64,000 bases of DNA, from NCBI GenBank assembly GCA_963277665.1, contig OY728136.1:810489123-810553122 (forward strand). Reading direction: 5' to 3'. The DNA is from Viscum album. Taxonomy: Eukaryota; Streptophyta; Magnoliopsida; Santalales; Viscaceae. The notes under the pieces were generated by a model. It saw only the letters and a list, made by a program, of their open reading frames with translations, had not been told where the DNA came from and ran no database searches. Numbering within the stretch: position 1 is the first letter of the stretch; the number at the start of each line of letters is the position of its first letter. The position numbers and the translations under genes are program-made. Positions 25,980 through 36,760 of this stretch are shown here, one piece after another.

Positions 25980-26645
25980 CTTCACATCTTCTTTGTTGAC
26001 AAGTTCTTCATGGTGGAGGAGGACAGCGACCGATACCGGTAGGGTACAAGGCGGCAGCGGCACAACTGCACCACCGGAGGGGGAAATGGACTATCAACTA
26101 TGGTGAAGGATAACAGCAGCCGACATGCCGGATGGCCATGTGGAGGTAGGGCAACACACATCTGCACTGCCGGTTGAGCAGGAGGTCGCGACCCGTAGGC
26201 CGCGGCGCAATAGGGGCGCATCCGGCATTCATCTGGCCGCATAGTGAAGCCGCAGTGTGCGTCTGCGCCACTAGAGCTAGAGACCACGACTGTTTGATCA
26301 CGGGGGAGCAGTGGCACGCGTCCGCACTGCTGGGAGGATAACCGACCAGGAAACCGGCTGGTCGAGTCACGCCGACCATGACCTCTCCAGTGGTCCCACG
26401 TGTCAGTAGGGCGATCGAACGACCCTTGGGCCATTTGGAATAACGGGGGGCACCTCCTCCCAGGTTGCGTCTAGGGCGGGTCCTACCACAGTGGACCACA
26501 CACAACTGAGTGGGCTGCGCCCAATGGGAAGACCCCTTCGCGAGCCGGGCTGAACTACGGTCCATCTCATCCAGGCCAGACCCGAACCGGGTCGGGTCAG
26601 CCCAGGTCGGGCCGGGTTAGGTCGGACCAGACTCAGGCACATTGG
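25980..26645. repeat. GC-rich island in the TE-D 5' LTR
   Basis: About 650 bp stand out from the AT-rich surroundings, with many CpG sites and CGG/CCG words. The block ends in a short tandem stretch of CCGGGTCGG/GGTCGGGCC words at about 26575-26630. The same block, diverged, is at 32215-32960 in the other LTR, so it belongs to the element. Long open frames on the minus strand are a consequence of few stop codons in GC-rich DNA. Confidence 0.75.
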
Positions 26646-27039
26646 GACCTAGATTCTCCTCTTTAGTCATATCTTGATAACCAGGCATCTGTTTGACAAA
26701 CCATCAGCAACACCAGGATCTGTGGATCGAGACGGTCCTTTTGGTATAATCCACTTCTATTTTGAAAAAAACTTGTAGTATGGATGAGTTGGATCGAACC
26801 CAAATCCAACTAGGCCCTTGGAATGAAAACGCTAATAACTTACAGACCAGGTGCCCGATTGATGTGATTTATGTCGAATTGGGTACCTTTTGACATGACG
26901 GGCCTCTTGGATACTTCTTCGTGAGACTTCATGGTAGTTGAAGTATCAAACGATGGCTTGAGGAGCAGAACCTCCCTGAATCAAGCATGCTTAGTGCGGG
27001 AACCCTGTGGCTAGCTGTCTTGAGAAGTCTTCAGATCCT

Positions 27040-27365
27040 GTGTTGGTCAGAACCTATCAATCCTACATGGTTCAGATCCTATGTGGGTTAGTGCTCAACG
27101 ATATTTTGTGGGTCAACACATACTAATCCTATGTGGGTCAGATCATGTGTGGGTTAGCACTCATCTATCCTGTGTGGGTCATTGCATACCAATCCTGTGC
27201 GGGTCAGATCCTCTATCGGTCAGCACTCAGTGATCCTATGTGGGTCAGCACATACCAATCATATGTGGGTCAGATCCTATGTGGGTTAGTTGGGTTTAGT
27301 TACCTATCGATCCTGAGTGGGTCAGCGAAGTTTAGTTACCTATCGATCCTGTGTGGGCTGGCATT
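27040..27365 (+). repeat. Tandem array of TGTGTGGGTCAG-type units in the TE-D 5' LTR
   Basis: Diverged repeats of the core ATCCTRTGTGGGTCAG occur every 16 or 25 bases. They combine into a 66-bp higher-order unit that is clearest in the other LTR (33344-33725). Because 66 is divisible by three, an 89-codon frame stays open across it at 27133-27402; this is not a gene. Confidence 0.75.
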
Positions 27366-27454
27366 AGTGCTTCTTAACAGAATAAGAAGATATAGTTTAT
27401 GAATAATTATCTATAATTCTGTACTTAAGTTATAACTAATTGTGAGATGATTCT

Positions 27455-28045
27455 TTTACCTATATGGTACTTCAATATCTTTGGTGTTACCTCTTTGTAA
27501 CTTCTATCTTCGTGGTGTTACCTCTGTGGTACTTCTATCTTCATGGTGTTACATGTCTGGTACTTATTGCTTCATGGTGTTACCTATGTGGTACTTCTAC
27601 CTTTGTGGTATTTTCTTTGTGGTGTTAATTGTGTGGTAGTTCATTCTTTTTAGTGTTACATGTGTGGTACTTATATCTTCATGGTGTTACCTATGTGGTA
27701 CTTCCATCTTCGTGGTGTTTCATGTGTGGTGCTTCTAGCTTAGTGGTGTTACCTTTGTGGTACTTCTACAATGGTGGTATTGACTTCGTGGTGTTACCTG
27801 TGTGGTACTTCTATCTTCATGGTGTTACCTATGTGGTAATTCTACCATCATGGTGTTACCTGTGTGGTACTTCTGCCTTTGTGGTATTATCTTCGTGGTG
27901 TTTCCTGTGTGGTACTTCTATATTTTTTGTGTTACCTGAGTGGTACTTCTACCTTCATGGAGTTACATTAGTGGTTTTATCTTTGTGGGGTTACCTTTGT
28001 GGTACTTCTACCTTCGTGGTGTTACTTATGTGGTGCCCCTCCATC
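27455..28045 (+). repeat. 31-bp tandem array in the TE-D 5' LTR
   Basis: About 17 diverged units of GTGTTACCTGTGTGGTACTT plus CTATCTTCRTG run head to tail. At some points the unit is shortened to about 14 bases (GTATTRTCTTYGTG). Similarly shortened units sit in the matching array of the other LTR, so the array existed before insertion. The 146-codon frame at 27629-28069 is the array read in one frame. Confidence 0.8.
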
Positions 28046-28709
28046 ATGTATGAGATGAGTATATTTTGATAACATAGGTATATGTATGGGCATATACCTA
28101 AGCAGATTTAATGTCTTGCTTTGTGGAACTCTTAAATACCTACGGGGGTCTTCGGATCCCTACTGAGTATTGTTATACTCACCCCTGCATGGGCTTTGCC
28201 CGCAACTTGTTTTGTCTGGTGCAGACGACGTACAAAGTTGATTGAGGCTGAGAGAGCTAGGACTGAACGATGCTCGGAGGTGGACCATTTGGCGTAAAAT
28301 GATGTGGAAGAGACTGATGGAAGTGGAGTGCTGAGGAGGTGATCTGTACCTACACTATAGGTAGGTAACTCATAGGATGACCTGATAGATATTTTCCTTT
28401 TTCTTTCAGTTGTATTATACTTCCAGTCGTACTTTTACTTTTACAGTTGGGCTTGTATCCTGGCATCTTTTTTTACTTTTAGAACTCTTTTACTACAACA
28501 ATTTACTTTGTGGTTGCATATTTTTGCATTTTAGTCTATGTGGTTTCTTCTTATTGTGATCTTGGACTGTGTGTGTGTATAGGTTAAAAAGGCAATGTAT
28601 TCCCATTTAAGGGATATGCCTTTCTAGTGCTAGTCATCTTTCCTTAGCCTATGGAAGGTGGGCTTGAGGTAGTCATGGCACAGGCCCCTAGGGACGGGTC
28701 ATGGCAAAG

Positions 28710-28721
28710 TGGTATCATAGG
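28710..28721 (+). other. Primer-binding site of TE-D
   Basis: TGGTATCATAGG starts three bases after the LTR end and matches the first eight bases of the initiator-tRNA-Met complement TGGTATCAGAGC exactly. It establishes plus orientation. Confidence 0.7.
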
Positions 28722-28979
28722 AGTTTGGTTCTACCAAAGAACTAGGATTTTGATCTTTTCTGTGTGGCAATAGTGTTAAGTGTTATGAGTGTGGTTTTCA
28801 GTTCAGGGAGTCCGGTGCTTGTGTGGCTGCCGACGTATCCATACAACAAGACCCTTAATTCTGATTTCTAAATCAGCGCATGAAAAAACCGATTGCATGT
28901 GTTTTTGGAAAGTTTTTTTTTTTTGGAGTCAGATCACCAGGTATAACTTAATGTCCATGGTGCACCTGTTTCTTATCAA

Positions 28980-29300
28980 TATGCTGCAACAAAGACAACC
29001 ACTCAGGTTACCCAAGAGAGTACATGATGAAAGACCACTGAGCGATGAAACTCCGTTGCAGGGCCCTCTTACTACATCGGCACCTTTGGGTGGTATACAA
29101 GTAGCACCACCACCTGTTGGGAAACAGTTACAACCGGAGGTACCGGTAGAGGAGACATTTAGGGTTAGTTCCTTACATGAGTTTCAACATCAGATACCCC
29201 TCAAGTTCTAAGGTGAGCCTGTCTCATATGTGGTTGAAGACTGTTTTGAGGATGTGGCTGAGAGTTCTCTAGAGCTTCTACAACTTCAGCAAGATGACAT
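28980..29300 (+). pseudogene. TE-D gag N-terminal remnant
   Basis: The reading has the layout of a Tekay-type gag N terminus: a Pro-rich stretch (VAPPPVGKQLQPEVPVEE), then LHEFQHQIPLKF. That piece sits where the family has the F-x-R-x-x-PPxFxG block ahead of the capsid domain. A stop follows, and the next piece (about 29218-29300) resembles the DPxxAExWxxExxRIFE segment only weakly. The rest of the capsid domain and the zinc knuckle were not found. Gag would form the particle. This remnant cannot. Confidence 0.5.
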
Positions 29301-29538
29301 GTTGATAGATGAGTATTCATCGATTAATACTGACCATTCCTAGTACTCAATGAATATGATATGATCAGTGCTTCAGGGATTGAACTTCCGAGTGCGGTGT
29401 GTTTAAGGATGTCTGATCCAGTACTATTCTTCTATTCATTCCTACCTATGTTAGGGTTTTAGATAGAACCTTTTCGGTTGAATGTTCTTTGGATGGGTGG
29501 ATATAGCCAGTGAATGTTAGTAGCAGTAAAGCAAGAAA

Positions 29539-29870
29539 TTGGAACCACTCTCAGATACTTGGGCATGTAAAAAAGTTTTCAGAAGAAGAATTGTTAGGGA
29601 CAGATTAATCTGCAGGGCTGCTGACGTGGAAGTAGAGTTAGGAGAGCAGCATGAGGTGGTGTACATTTTGACATGTTACAAACACCCCCTTTATGGTCCC
29701 CACCAGGCTCCGGGAGCTGCAGAAAAGGGGAAGGGAGTATCTTCATATGGTCAAGGAGTTTTACCCAAGGGCTCTAGGAATGATTCAATGAATGGTCTAT
29801 GTTTACTACTAGCTGCTGTATTAACAGACATAGGTACCAGTCATTCCTTCCTTCCATGAATCTTGTCCGA
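29539..29870 (+). pseudogene. TE-D retroviral-type aspartic protease remnant
   Basis: A frame of 106 codons opens at 29539. Its C-terminal part contains a linker piece VVYILTC, then MNGLCLLLAAVLTDIGTSHSFL. The last piece corresponds to the protease active-site block, usually VLFDTGASHSF. The catalytic Asp is kept, but the following Thr reads as Ile (DIG in place of DTG), a single C-to-T change. The frame stops right after the motif and the rest of the protease is scattered in 29870-29960. This enzyme normally cuts the Gag-Pol polyprotein. The copy is inactive by sequence. Confidence 0.65.
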
Positions 29871-30389
29871 GACCTAGATTTTCTGGTTAAGTCTTTGACT
29901 TGACCCTCATGTCTGGAGATAACTTTGGGAGGATACTCTATTATCACACTTTAACCAACAGTGTGATATGACCCCTGAGGCAATAGTTTCGTTTGATAGC
30001 TCTTAGTGGAAGCGTCGAGGCCTTACGACATTAGTATGGGTATGGACTAGACATCCACAGTTCATACTCAGATTGACTATATTAGGTAAAAACATTGTGG
30101 TTTACCTATAACATTGGAATGTGATTTTACTTTCTCGAAGAAAAAGTAAACCCAAGCATCATAGGATAAACTCATGTATAGGAGGGTGAAACAGATCACT
30201 CTTGGGTCGGCCAGACTCACCCTCGTGACAACGTGAGTTTTTGGTTTTCAGTTCCAAATAGCAGTGGCAGAGTTTGTATCATGATGCCTCACTTTTTAGC
30301 AAGTGAAAACTACTCAGAGCCAGAAGAAGTCTTATGCCAACAGGAGGAGGGGAGACCACATTTTCTTGCGAGTCTCCCCTTGATGGGGA

Positions 30390-30773
30390 CTATAGAGATT
30401 TGGCTGAGGCAGCAAGTTATCACCGAGGTTTATCAGACAATTTCTAATACTTTGGAGGATTTGTGAGGTGGCATACTACTTGGAACTACCACCATGGTCG
30501 GAGTGGGTGCACGACATCTTCCACGTATCCCAGCTGAGGAGATATGTGCACAAACCTTCTCAAGTCATCGACCATGTTGAGCTGGACATAAACGATGGGG
30601 CGATGTTTACGGAGGTTACAGTAGAGATTGAGGATCTACATGAGAGGATCCTTCATGGGCAGTCGATACCTCTAGTGCACATTCATTGGCAGCATGGGAA
30701 CCTCCAAGAGAGAACATGGGAGTGGGAGGCTCAGATCCATTCTCAGTACCCCCATTTGTTTCCTTAATCTATG
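30390..30773 (+). pseudogene. TE-D integrase C terminus with chromodomain-type tail
   Basis: After the deletion of RT, RNase H and the integrase core, the reading resumes with EVAYYLELPPWSEWVHDIFHVSQLRRY, the typical GPY/F-flanking segment of chromovirus integrase. It is followed by the HVELDIN and EIEDLHERIL blocks and a closing WQHGNLQERTWEWEAQI...YPHLFP, the chromodomain-like end that in this clade binds modified histones and directs insertion to heterochromatin. The stretch from 30468 to 30767 is open for 99 codons. The stop just before a polypurine tract and LTR shows that this is the true end of pol. Confidence 0.85.
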
Positions 30774-30799
30774 TTGTGGCTTTTGGGGATGTAAATCCC

Positions 30800-30813
30800 T
30801 AAGTTGGGGAGAA
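30800..30813 (+). other. Polypurine tract of TE-D
   Basis: TAAGTTGGGGAGAA lies directly before the TGTAATGTC start of the right LTR. This is the position where plus-strand DNA synthesis is primed. Confidence 0.7.
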
Positions 30814-32214
30814 TGTAATGTCACAGAAATTCCATATATTTTTTTCAATTATATAGAATTATTTTGATACGAAAAAATATGACGTCACATGATTTCGAGG
30901 AACGAAGTGACCGAAATGATCCATCGGAGTTTTGTTAAGCTTTAATTAGCACGCGTAAGCAGTTTTACTGAAAAAGTGGAATAACTCTAAAACAGTTACT
31001 CAGATCATAAATATGAGGGAACCATTTCACTTAGAATAGTGGTTTTAACTTACGCGTGACTTAAGTTTAGTCGGTTCTGGCCTCTTGTGAGAAAACTAGA
31101 AAATGGCATAATCATAAGTAAAATTATTTAATAAAATAATTTTATTTTTTAAATGCTTATAACTCACAAATGGTAAATCAAATTAAAAATATGAGACTAC
31201 CACTAAACTCGTGAGTGTATTCTTTCTTTAGGTATAAACTAACATTGGCCGGTGCAAGCCACCAGTTAAAGGTAGTTTTTTGTCATAAATAAAATAATTG
31301 AGTGACAATTATTTTATTGTAAAATAAATAACTTTTATATGGTAAATCAGATTGGAAATCCAAGAGTACTGTTGGGTTTGTTAGGGAGGTTTCCCCTTGG
31401 GAAAATCCTAACCTCTACCAGCACGGGCTAAGGGTGACGATTAATAATTTTCTGAACTTCTTTTTAGGTAAGTTTAGTAAATGCATGAGTGGCATTTTGT
31501 ATCTTCTGAACTGGTGCTTGGAATTGAAATATGAGGACACCGTTGAACTCGTAGTGACAATATTCTCTTAAGGAGACCTTCACATCAACCTTAGTAGGTT
31601 GAGGGTGGAAGTTAGTTTTCTGTATTTTCATGGGATAGTTAAAATAATAAAAATAAAATAAAACAAAAAAATTTATATTATTTTTCTTTTTAAAGCCTCT
31701 TTTTTGAATTATGGAGGTGGGGACGACATGAGGGTGGTCGAGCAATTAAGGATGGGAATTAAATTCCCAGTTACACAAACTATACAACCACAACTCTCTT
31801 TAATTAATAGGGTTTATTAAATCTAAATTAATGAAACAACTTGTAAATTAAGAGTTATTTTATTAACTCTTCTTGAGATATTTGAGGGTTATTTTCTCCG
31901 TTGGAGAAAAACATAGGAGGCCTTTGAAGGAAGATCCTCTAACAAAAATGGTCCTCCAATGGAGAACCACCCCCAACGAAGAACGAGGATGACGCTCGAG
32001 CCCGGATCATAAGTGTCTTGCGGAAGCAACGAACGTTGACGTCACTATCATCGTCTTCCTCCTCATGACACCTCCAATGGACAATCGAGGTAGGGGTGTT
32101 TTTATAATTATTCTTCGTTAATTTTCTTTGCATTGTATATTTCTCCTTGAGCCGCATGCTACCGGTCTAACGTGGAGGGTATGGGCCAAATGAACATAGC
32201 ATGATCCCTCTGCA

Positions 32215-32960
32215 TCTTATTTGTTGACGCGTTCTTCACGGTGGAGGAGGACGACGACCGACCTTGGCAGGGCACAGGGAGGGGGTCGGCACTCCGGCCA
32301 GCAGAGATAGCAGCGGAGGCACAACTGCACTACTGAAGGAGGTCGTGGAACGTCTGCCACTATAGAGGAGAATGACGGCTGGCACGCTGACTGGCCATGT
32401 TGAGGCAGGGTGGCACGTGTCCATGTCGCCGGTTGAGCAGGAGGCTGCGGCCCATCGGCCGCAGTAGAGCAGGGTGGCCTCCAGCATCTAGCTGGCCACG
32501 TGGAGAAGCGGTGGTGCACGTCAATGCCGCTGGAGTTGGAGACTGCGACTGCTTGTCCGTGGTGGAGTTCGTAGGGAGGTTGACATCTGGCCAGCCACGG
32601 TGGAGCAGCGGCGCGCGTCCGTGCCGCTGGGGGGAGAACCAGCTGGGAAACCGGACAACCGCATCACGCTAAGTGGGACCAATCCGGTGGTCCCATGTGC
32701 TAGTAGGGAAACTGAAAAACCCTTGGTCCATTCAGAATACCGGGGGGTGTCCCCCCCCCCCGAGGTGCGGCTAGGGCGGGTCCCGCCACGATGGACCACA
32801 CCCAGTCGAGTGGACAGCGACTTGCGGGCCACACCGAAGCAGGCCACACCCTTCATGATTCGGGCCAGACCGTGTTCTAGCTCGTCTAGGCCGGACCCAG
32901 ATTAGGTCGTGTCGAGCCGGGTCAGCCCGACCGGGTCGGACCGGACCCAAGCCCATCAGG
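32215..32960. repeat. GC-rich island in the TE-D 3' LTR
   Basis: Homologous to 25980-26645, rich in CpG and CCGG-type words, with the same GGTCGGACC-type tail and an 11-base C run in its middle. Open frames of 60-111 codons on both strands here are composition artefacts. Confidence 0.75.
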
Positions 32961-33343
32961 ACCCAGATTCATCTCTTTGGTCATATCTTGGGAACCAGGA
33001 ATCCGTTTGATGAAATATCTTCGGTACTGAGATCCTAGGATTGAGATGGTCCTTTTGGTATATGCCAATTGAGTTTTGGATAAAGTTAGAGTATGGCCAG
33101 GTTTGATTAAACCTGAATCCAACCGATCCCTTTGAATGGAAACAATAATAACTTACAGACTAGGCACCCGATTGAAGCACCGTCTATCGCGTAGGGCCCC
33201 TTTTGACATGACAGACCTTTTAGAAACTTTGTCATAGGACTTCGTGGTATTTGAAGTATCGACCCATGGATTGAGGAGCGAAACCACCCAGAATAAAGCA
33301 TGCTTAGTGCAGGAACCCTGTGGCTGGCTACACTTGAGAAGTC

Positions 33344-33725
33344 TTCAGATCCTGTGTGGGTCAGCATCTATCGATGCTATGTGGGTCAGATCTTCTTTGG
33401 GTCATTGCTCAGTGATTCTATGTTGGTCTGTGCATACCAATCTTGTGTGGGTTAGTGCTCAATGATCCTGTGTGGGTCAGCACATACCGATCCGGTGTGG
33501 GTCAGATCTTGTGTGGGTTAGCACTCAACGATCCTGTGTGGGTTAGCGCAAACCGATATTATGTGGGTCAGATTCTGTGTGTGTCAGTGCTCAGTGATCC
33601 TGTGTGGGTTAGTGCATATCGATCCTGTGTGGGTCAGATCCTATGTGGGTCAGCGGAGGTTAGTTACCTATCAAAATTGGGTGGGTCAGCCGGGGTTAGT
33701 TACCTATCGATATTGTGTGGGTCAA
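33344..33725 (+). repeat. 66-bp higher-order tandem array in the TE-D 3' LTR
   Basis: The basic core ATCCTGTGTGGGTYAG appears with a 9-base extension (units of 25) or without it (units of 16). The order 25+16+25 gives a 66-bp composite repeated about four to five times, fraying at both edges. The 103-codon open frame across it reflects the period being a multiple of three. Confidence 0.8.
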
Positions 33726-33819
33726 CATCAGGGCTTCTTAATAGAATAAGATGATCTAGTTTACAACTAATCATCTTTACTTATGTACTTAAGTTATACC
33801 TGATTGTGAGATGAGTCTT

Positions 33820-34400
33820 TTACTAGTGTGGTACTTAAATCTTTGTGGTGTTACCTGTGTGGTACTTCAATCTTTGGGGTGTTACCTGTGTGGTACTTCT
33901 ATCTTCGTGGTGTTACCTGTGTGGAACTTCTAGTTTCATGGTGTTACCTGTGTGGTACTTCTACCTTTTTGGTATCATCTTTGTGGTGTTACCCCTGTGG
34001 TACTTCTATCTTTGTGGTGTTACCTGTGTGGTACTTCTATCTTTGTGGTGTTACCTCTGTTGTACTTCTATCTTCTCGGTGTTACCTATGTGGTACTTCT
34101 AGCTTAGTGGTGTTACCTGCGTGGTAATTCTACCTTTTTGGTATCGACATCGTGGTGTTACCTGTGTGTTACTTCTATCTTCATGGTGTTACATGTGTGG
34201 CATTTCTAACATAGTGGTGTTACTTGTGTGGTACTTCTACCTTTGTGGTATTGTCTTCGTGGTGTTACCTATGTGGTACTTCTATCTTTGTGGTGTAACC
34301 TGAGTGGTACTTCTACCTTCATGGAGTTACCTTTGTGGTTTTATCTTTGTGGTGTTACATGTGTGGTACTTCTTCCTTTGTGGTGTTACCTATGTGTTGT
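33820..34400 (+). repeat. 31-bp tandem array in the TE-D 3' LTR
   Basis: Same unit as 27455-28045, about 17-18 copies, including shortened 14-base units at about 33971-33985 and 34136-34152. The overlapping open frames of 60-99 codons here are three phases of the same repeat. Confidence 0.8.
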
Positions 34401-35083
34401 CCTTCCCTCATGTATGAGATGTGTATATCTTGATAACTTAGGTATATGTATGGTAATATACCTAAGTAGAGTTGATGTCTTGCTTTGTGGTTTTTCCTTT
34501 GTGGAACTCTAGGAGACCTATGGGGGTCTTAGGGTCCCTACTAAGTATTGTTATACTCACCCCTACACGGTCTTGCCCATACCTTGTTGTGTCTGGTGCA
34601 GACGACATACAATGTTGATAAAGGATGAGGGAGCTAGGACTGGATGATGCTCGGAGGTGGACCATTCGGCGTAATGTGACATGGAGGAGACTGATGGATG
34701 TGGAGTGTTGAGGAGGCGATATGTACCTACCATATAGGCAGGAGCCTCAGAGGATGACCCAATAGCTATTTTCCTTTTTCTTTCCGTTGTATTGTACTTC
34801 TAGTCATACTTTTACTTTTATATTTGGGCTTGTATTCTCACTCATTTTTGTACTTTCAACACTCTTTTACTACAAAATTTTACTTTGTGGTTGCATCTTA
34901 TTGTATTTTTGTCTTTGCGGTTGCTTCTTGTTGTGTTCTTGGACTGTTTTTCTATACTGGTTAAAAAGGCAATTCCTTCCCGTTTAAGGGATATGCCTTT
35001 CCATTACTATTCGTCATCCCCTAGCCTATGGAAGGTGGCCTTGGGGTAGTCACGACATGGGCCTTGAGGGAAATGTCATGACA

Positions 35084-35980
35084 ATGGCTATATGTTACTC
35101 CAAAAATATTCATGTGGAGTTTTTTCAGTCTTATAGTACTCTATGACTTTAGATGAAGCATTTATGTACCATATGTATATGATGCATTTGGATATGTATG
35201 AATATACATGACTTATGATTTTGGTTGATTAAGAGAAACTTGTGTTTTGTGTAAATATTTACACAATAATGTGGTGTGAACACATTAATTTAGTGGTTGG
35301 AATCTGGATTCCAAAACTAAAATGTTATATGAATGCATACACAATAGGGAAAAAATAATAGAAGTAATAATTTTTAATTTAATATGAATACAATGTATAA
35401 TAAATTAGGGAACTATAAAATATAAACCCCTAAACAATTAAGTGTGAGATTCATTCCAAATAGAAAATTTTTAAGACCTTGATCATCAAATAAGTTAGGT
35501 CATGTCATATCTGGGTTCCCATAGATTACCTTGTGTAAGGAAAAATGTAATGGGATACACTAGAACATCCTCGAGTAGGTCATTCCATATATGGATTACC
35601 TTAGATCAACCTTTTAGACTATTTTTGAATCTCCTTTGGGTTACACTAGCTAGATATCCCTAACATGATTAGGTTATCTGAGGAATAGAGTTGAGTGAAT
35701 CTATATGAAATATTTGGATAAATGGATATCCACTCAACTATCTAAGATCCAAAACTCTTGTGATTTGGATGGTTCCTACATAAATAATTATGTGGTGAGA
35801 AAAATTTCATAGAAAAATCATTTCTTATTTAAATAAGGGTGTTGGATCACTAAATAGATATGATATATGGTGTCACCAATTTCAGTGGGGAATTATTATT
35901 AAAAGTACTTAATTAATAAATATAAGAAATGATATTCATCCCATAAATTTTCTATTGTAGATAAGTGCATAATCGACCAT
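35084..35980 (+). other. TE-C leader resumed after TE-D; no gene seen
   Basis: The sequence continues the interior of TE-C between the TE-D insertion and the gag remnant. It is AT-rich and without an open frame of note. The first five bases, ATGGC, are the right half of the possible target duplication of TE-D. Confidence 0.5.
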
Positions 35981-35984
35981 TTTA

Positions 35985-36760
35985 AACATGAGATCTGTCC
36001 TTGAAAATGAAAATTATAATAGAAGAAAGTTTAATGATTTATATAGAAACGTCAGAATAATTTTCAAGTAATATGATAAATTCTATATACTGAAGTATAA
36101 AATTCCTGAGAAACCCATTTGGAAGGATATTCTATAAGCAAAGTTAAATGTCTACATTAATTATCTAAAATACGATGTAGAGGTTTCGACTCTTATGCTT
36201 TTTACCATGGACCCTAGGTTTCAAAAACATCATGAGTTTATGGATGGTTACAAAATGATAGATAATTTAAATAGTATTTATCAATAATATGAAAGACATG
36301 AAATTTATTAGTGTTCAAAATCGCTTAATCAATGTAAAATAATGGAAGGTACCATATTTTCTACCCATGTTATCAATAGGACTTAGTACATTAATGATTT
36401 AGAGAGGTTGGGTTCACCTATAAAGTTGGATCTTGATACATATTTCATTCCATAATCACTTCTAGAATGGTTCTTATAGTTTATAATTAATTATAAAATG
36501 AATTAATTTGGAAAATATTTACCTAGTCTCATTAACCTACTAAGGATTATTGTACAGGATATAGATGGTCCATGATTAAATACGATTATAATTGTACAAT
36601 AAAATAAAGGTAAAGGTAGTGGAAAGAAAGGTAAGAAAAGTGGTCCTAATGAGTTTACACCACCAACTACATTGGATAAGTAATGTAAGGGACAATGCAA
36701 ACATTATGTATAGAATGTCCATTGGATAAGAAACTATCCTAAAATGTCACAAAAAAATTG
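35985..36760 (+). pseudogene. TE-C copia gag remnant with eroded zinc knuckle
   Basis: The plus-strand reading follows a copia gag in order. MRSVLENENYNRRKFNDLYRN corresponds to the family L-E-x-x-x-x-x-G-x-N-F-x-DWYRN opening; the Trp is replaced by Leu. MLFTMDPRFQKHHEFMDGYKMIDNL corresponds to the ATM-x-x-x-LQ block. MEGTIFSTHVI, LERLGSPIKLDLDTYFI and INYKMN follow. A basic Lys-Gly stretch (KGKGSGKKGKKSG) then leads to a CCHC knuckle at about 36695-36745, in which two expected Cys positions read as Tyr (KHYV, RNYPKM). TGT/TGC to TAT needs one G-to-A change each. Several stops interrupt the frame. Gag packages element RNA; this copy is dead. Confidence 0.75.

Larger units (their letters stand above)
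24574..28706 (+). repeat. TE-D 5' LTR
   Basis: It aligns block by block to 30814-35083. In order both carry an AT-rich first kilobase, a block near 25680-25960 with a GCCACGTGC G-box-like word, a GC-rich island, a 66-bp-unit array, a 31-bp-unit array, and a closing segment with GCAGACGACRTACAA and GCCTATGGAAGGTGG. There is no clear TATA box. Open frames of 60-155 codons on either strand within it come from the GC-rich island and the arrays and show no protein family. Confidence 0.85.
24574..35083 (+). mobile_element. TE-D: Tekay/Del-like Ty3/gypsy chromovirus with very long LTRs and a deleted interior
   Basis: Direct LTRs of 4133 bp (24574-28706) and 4270 bp (30814-35083) begin TGTAATGTC and end GTCATGRCA. 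A primer site follows the left LTR and a purine tract precedes the right one. The interior is only about 2.1 kb, where 5-6 kb is usual. It keeps pieces of gag, the protease and the integrase C terminus; RT, RNase H and the integrase core are gone. Flanking 5-mers are ATAGT (left) and ATGGC (right), which differ only by G-to-A and C-to-T changes, so they may be a decayed target duplication. TE-D lies inside TE-C. LTR identity looks roughly 80% by eye, so the insertion is old. Confidence 0.85.
30814..35083 (+). repeat. TE-D 3' LTR
   Basis: Partner of 24574-28706 with the same block order: an AT-rich start, G-box-like region, GC-rich island at 32215-32960, 66-bp array at 33344-33725, 31-bp array at 33820-34400, and a closing segment ending GTCATGACA. 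It is about 140 bp longer than the left copy, largely in the arrays. An 11-C run lies at 32751-32761. Confidence 0.85.

Noticed and set aside
25982..26642. Minus-strand open frames of 79-155 codons, and similar ones at 32217-32956
   Set aside because: They lie in the GC-rich LTR island, where stops are rare by chance, overlap one another in several frames, and are not kept in frame between the two LTRs.
27629..28069. A 146-codon open frame in TE-D rich in WYFYLHGVT-like repeats, with similar frames at 33828-34303
   Set aside because: It is the 31-bp noncoding tandem array of the LTR read in one phase; three repeats make 31 codons. No start context or family fits.
33443..33754. A 103-codon open frame with repeated VWVSAYRS-type wording
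   Set aside because: It reflects the 66-bp array, whose period is a multiple of three.
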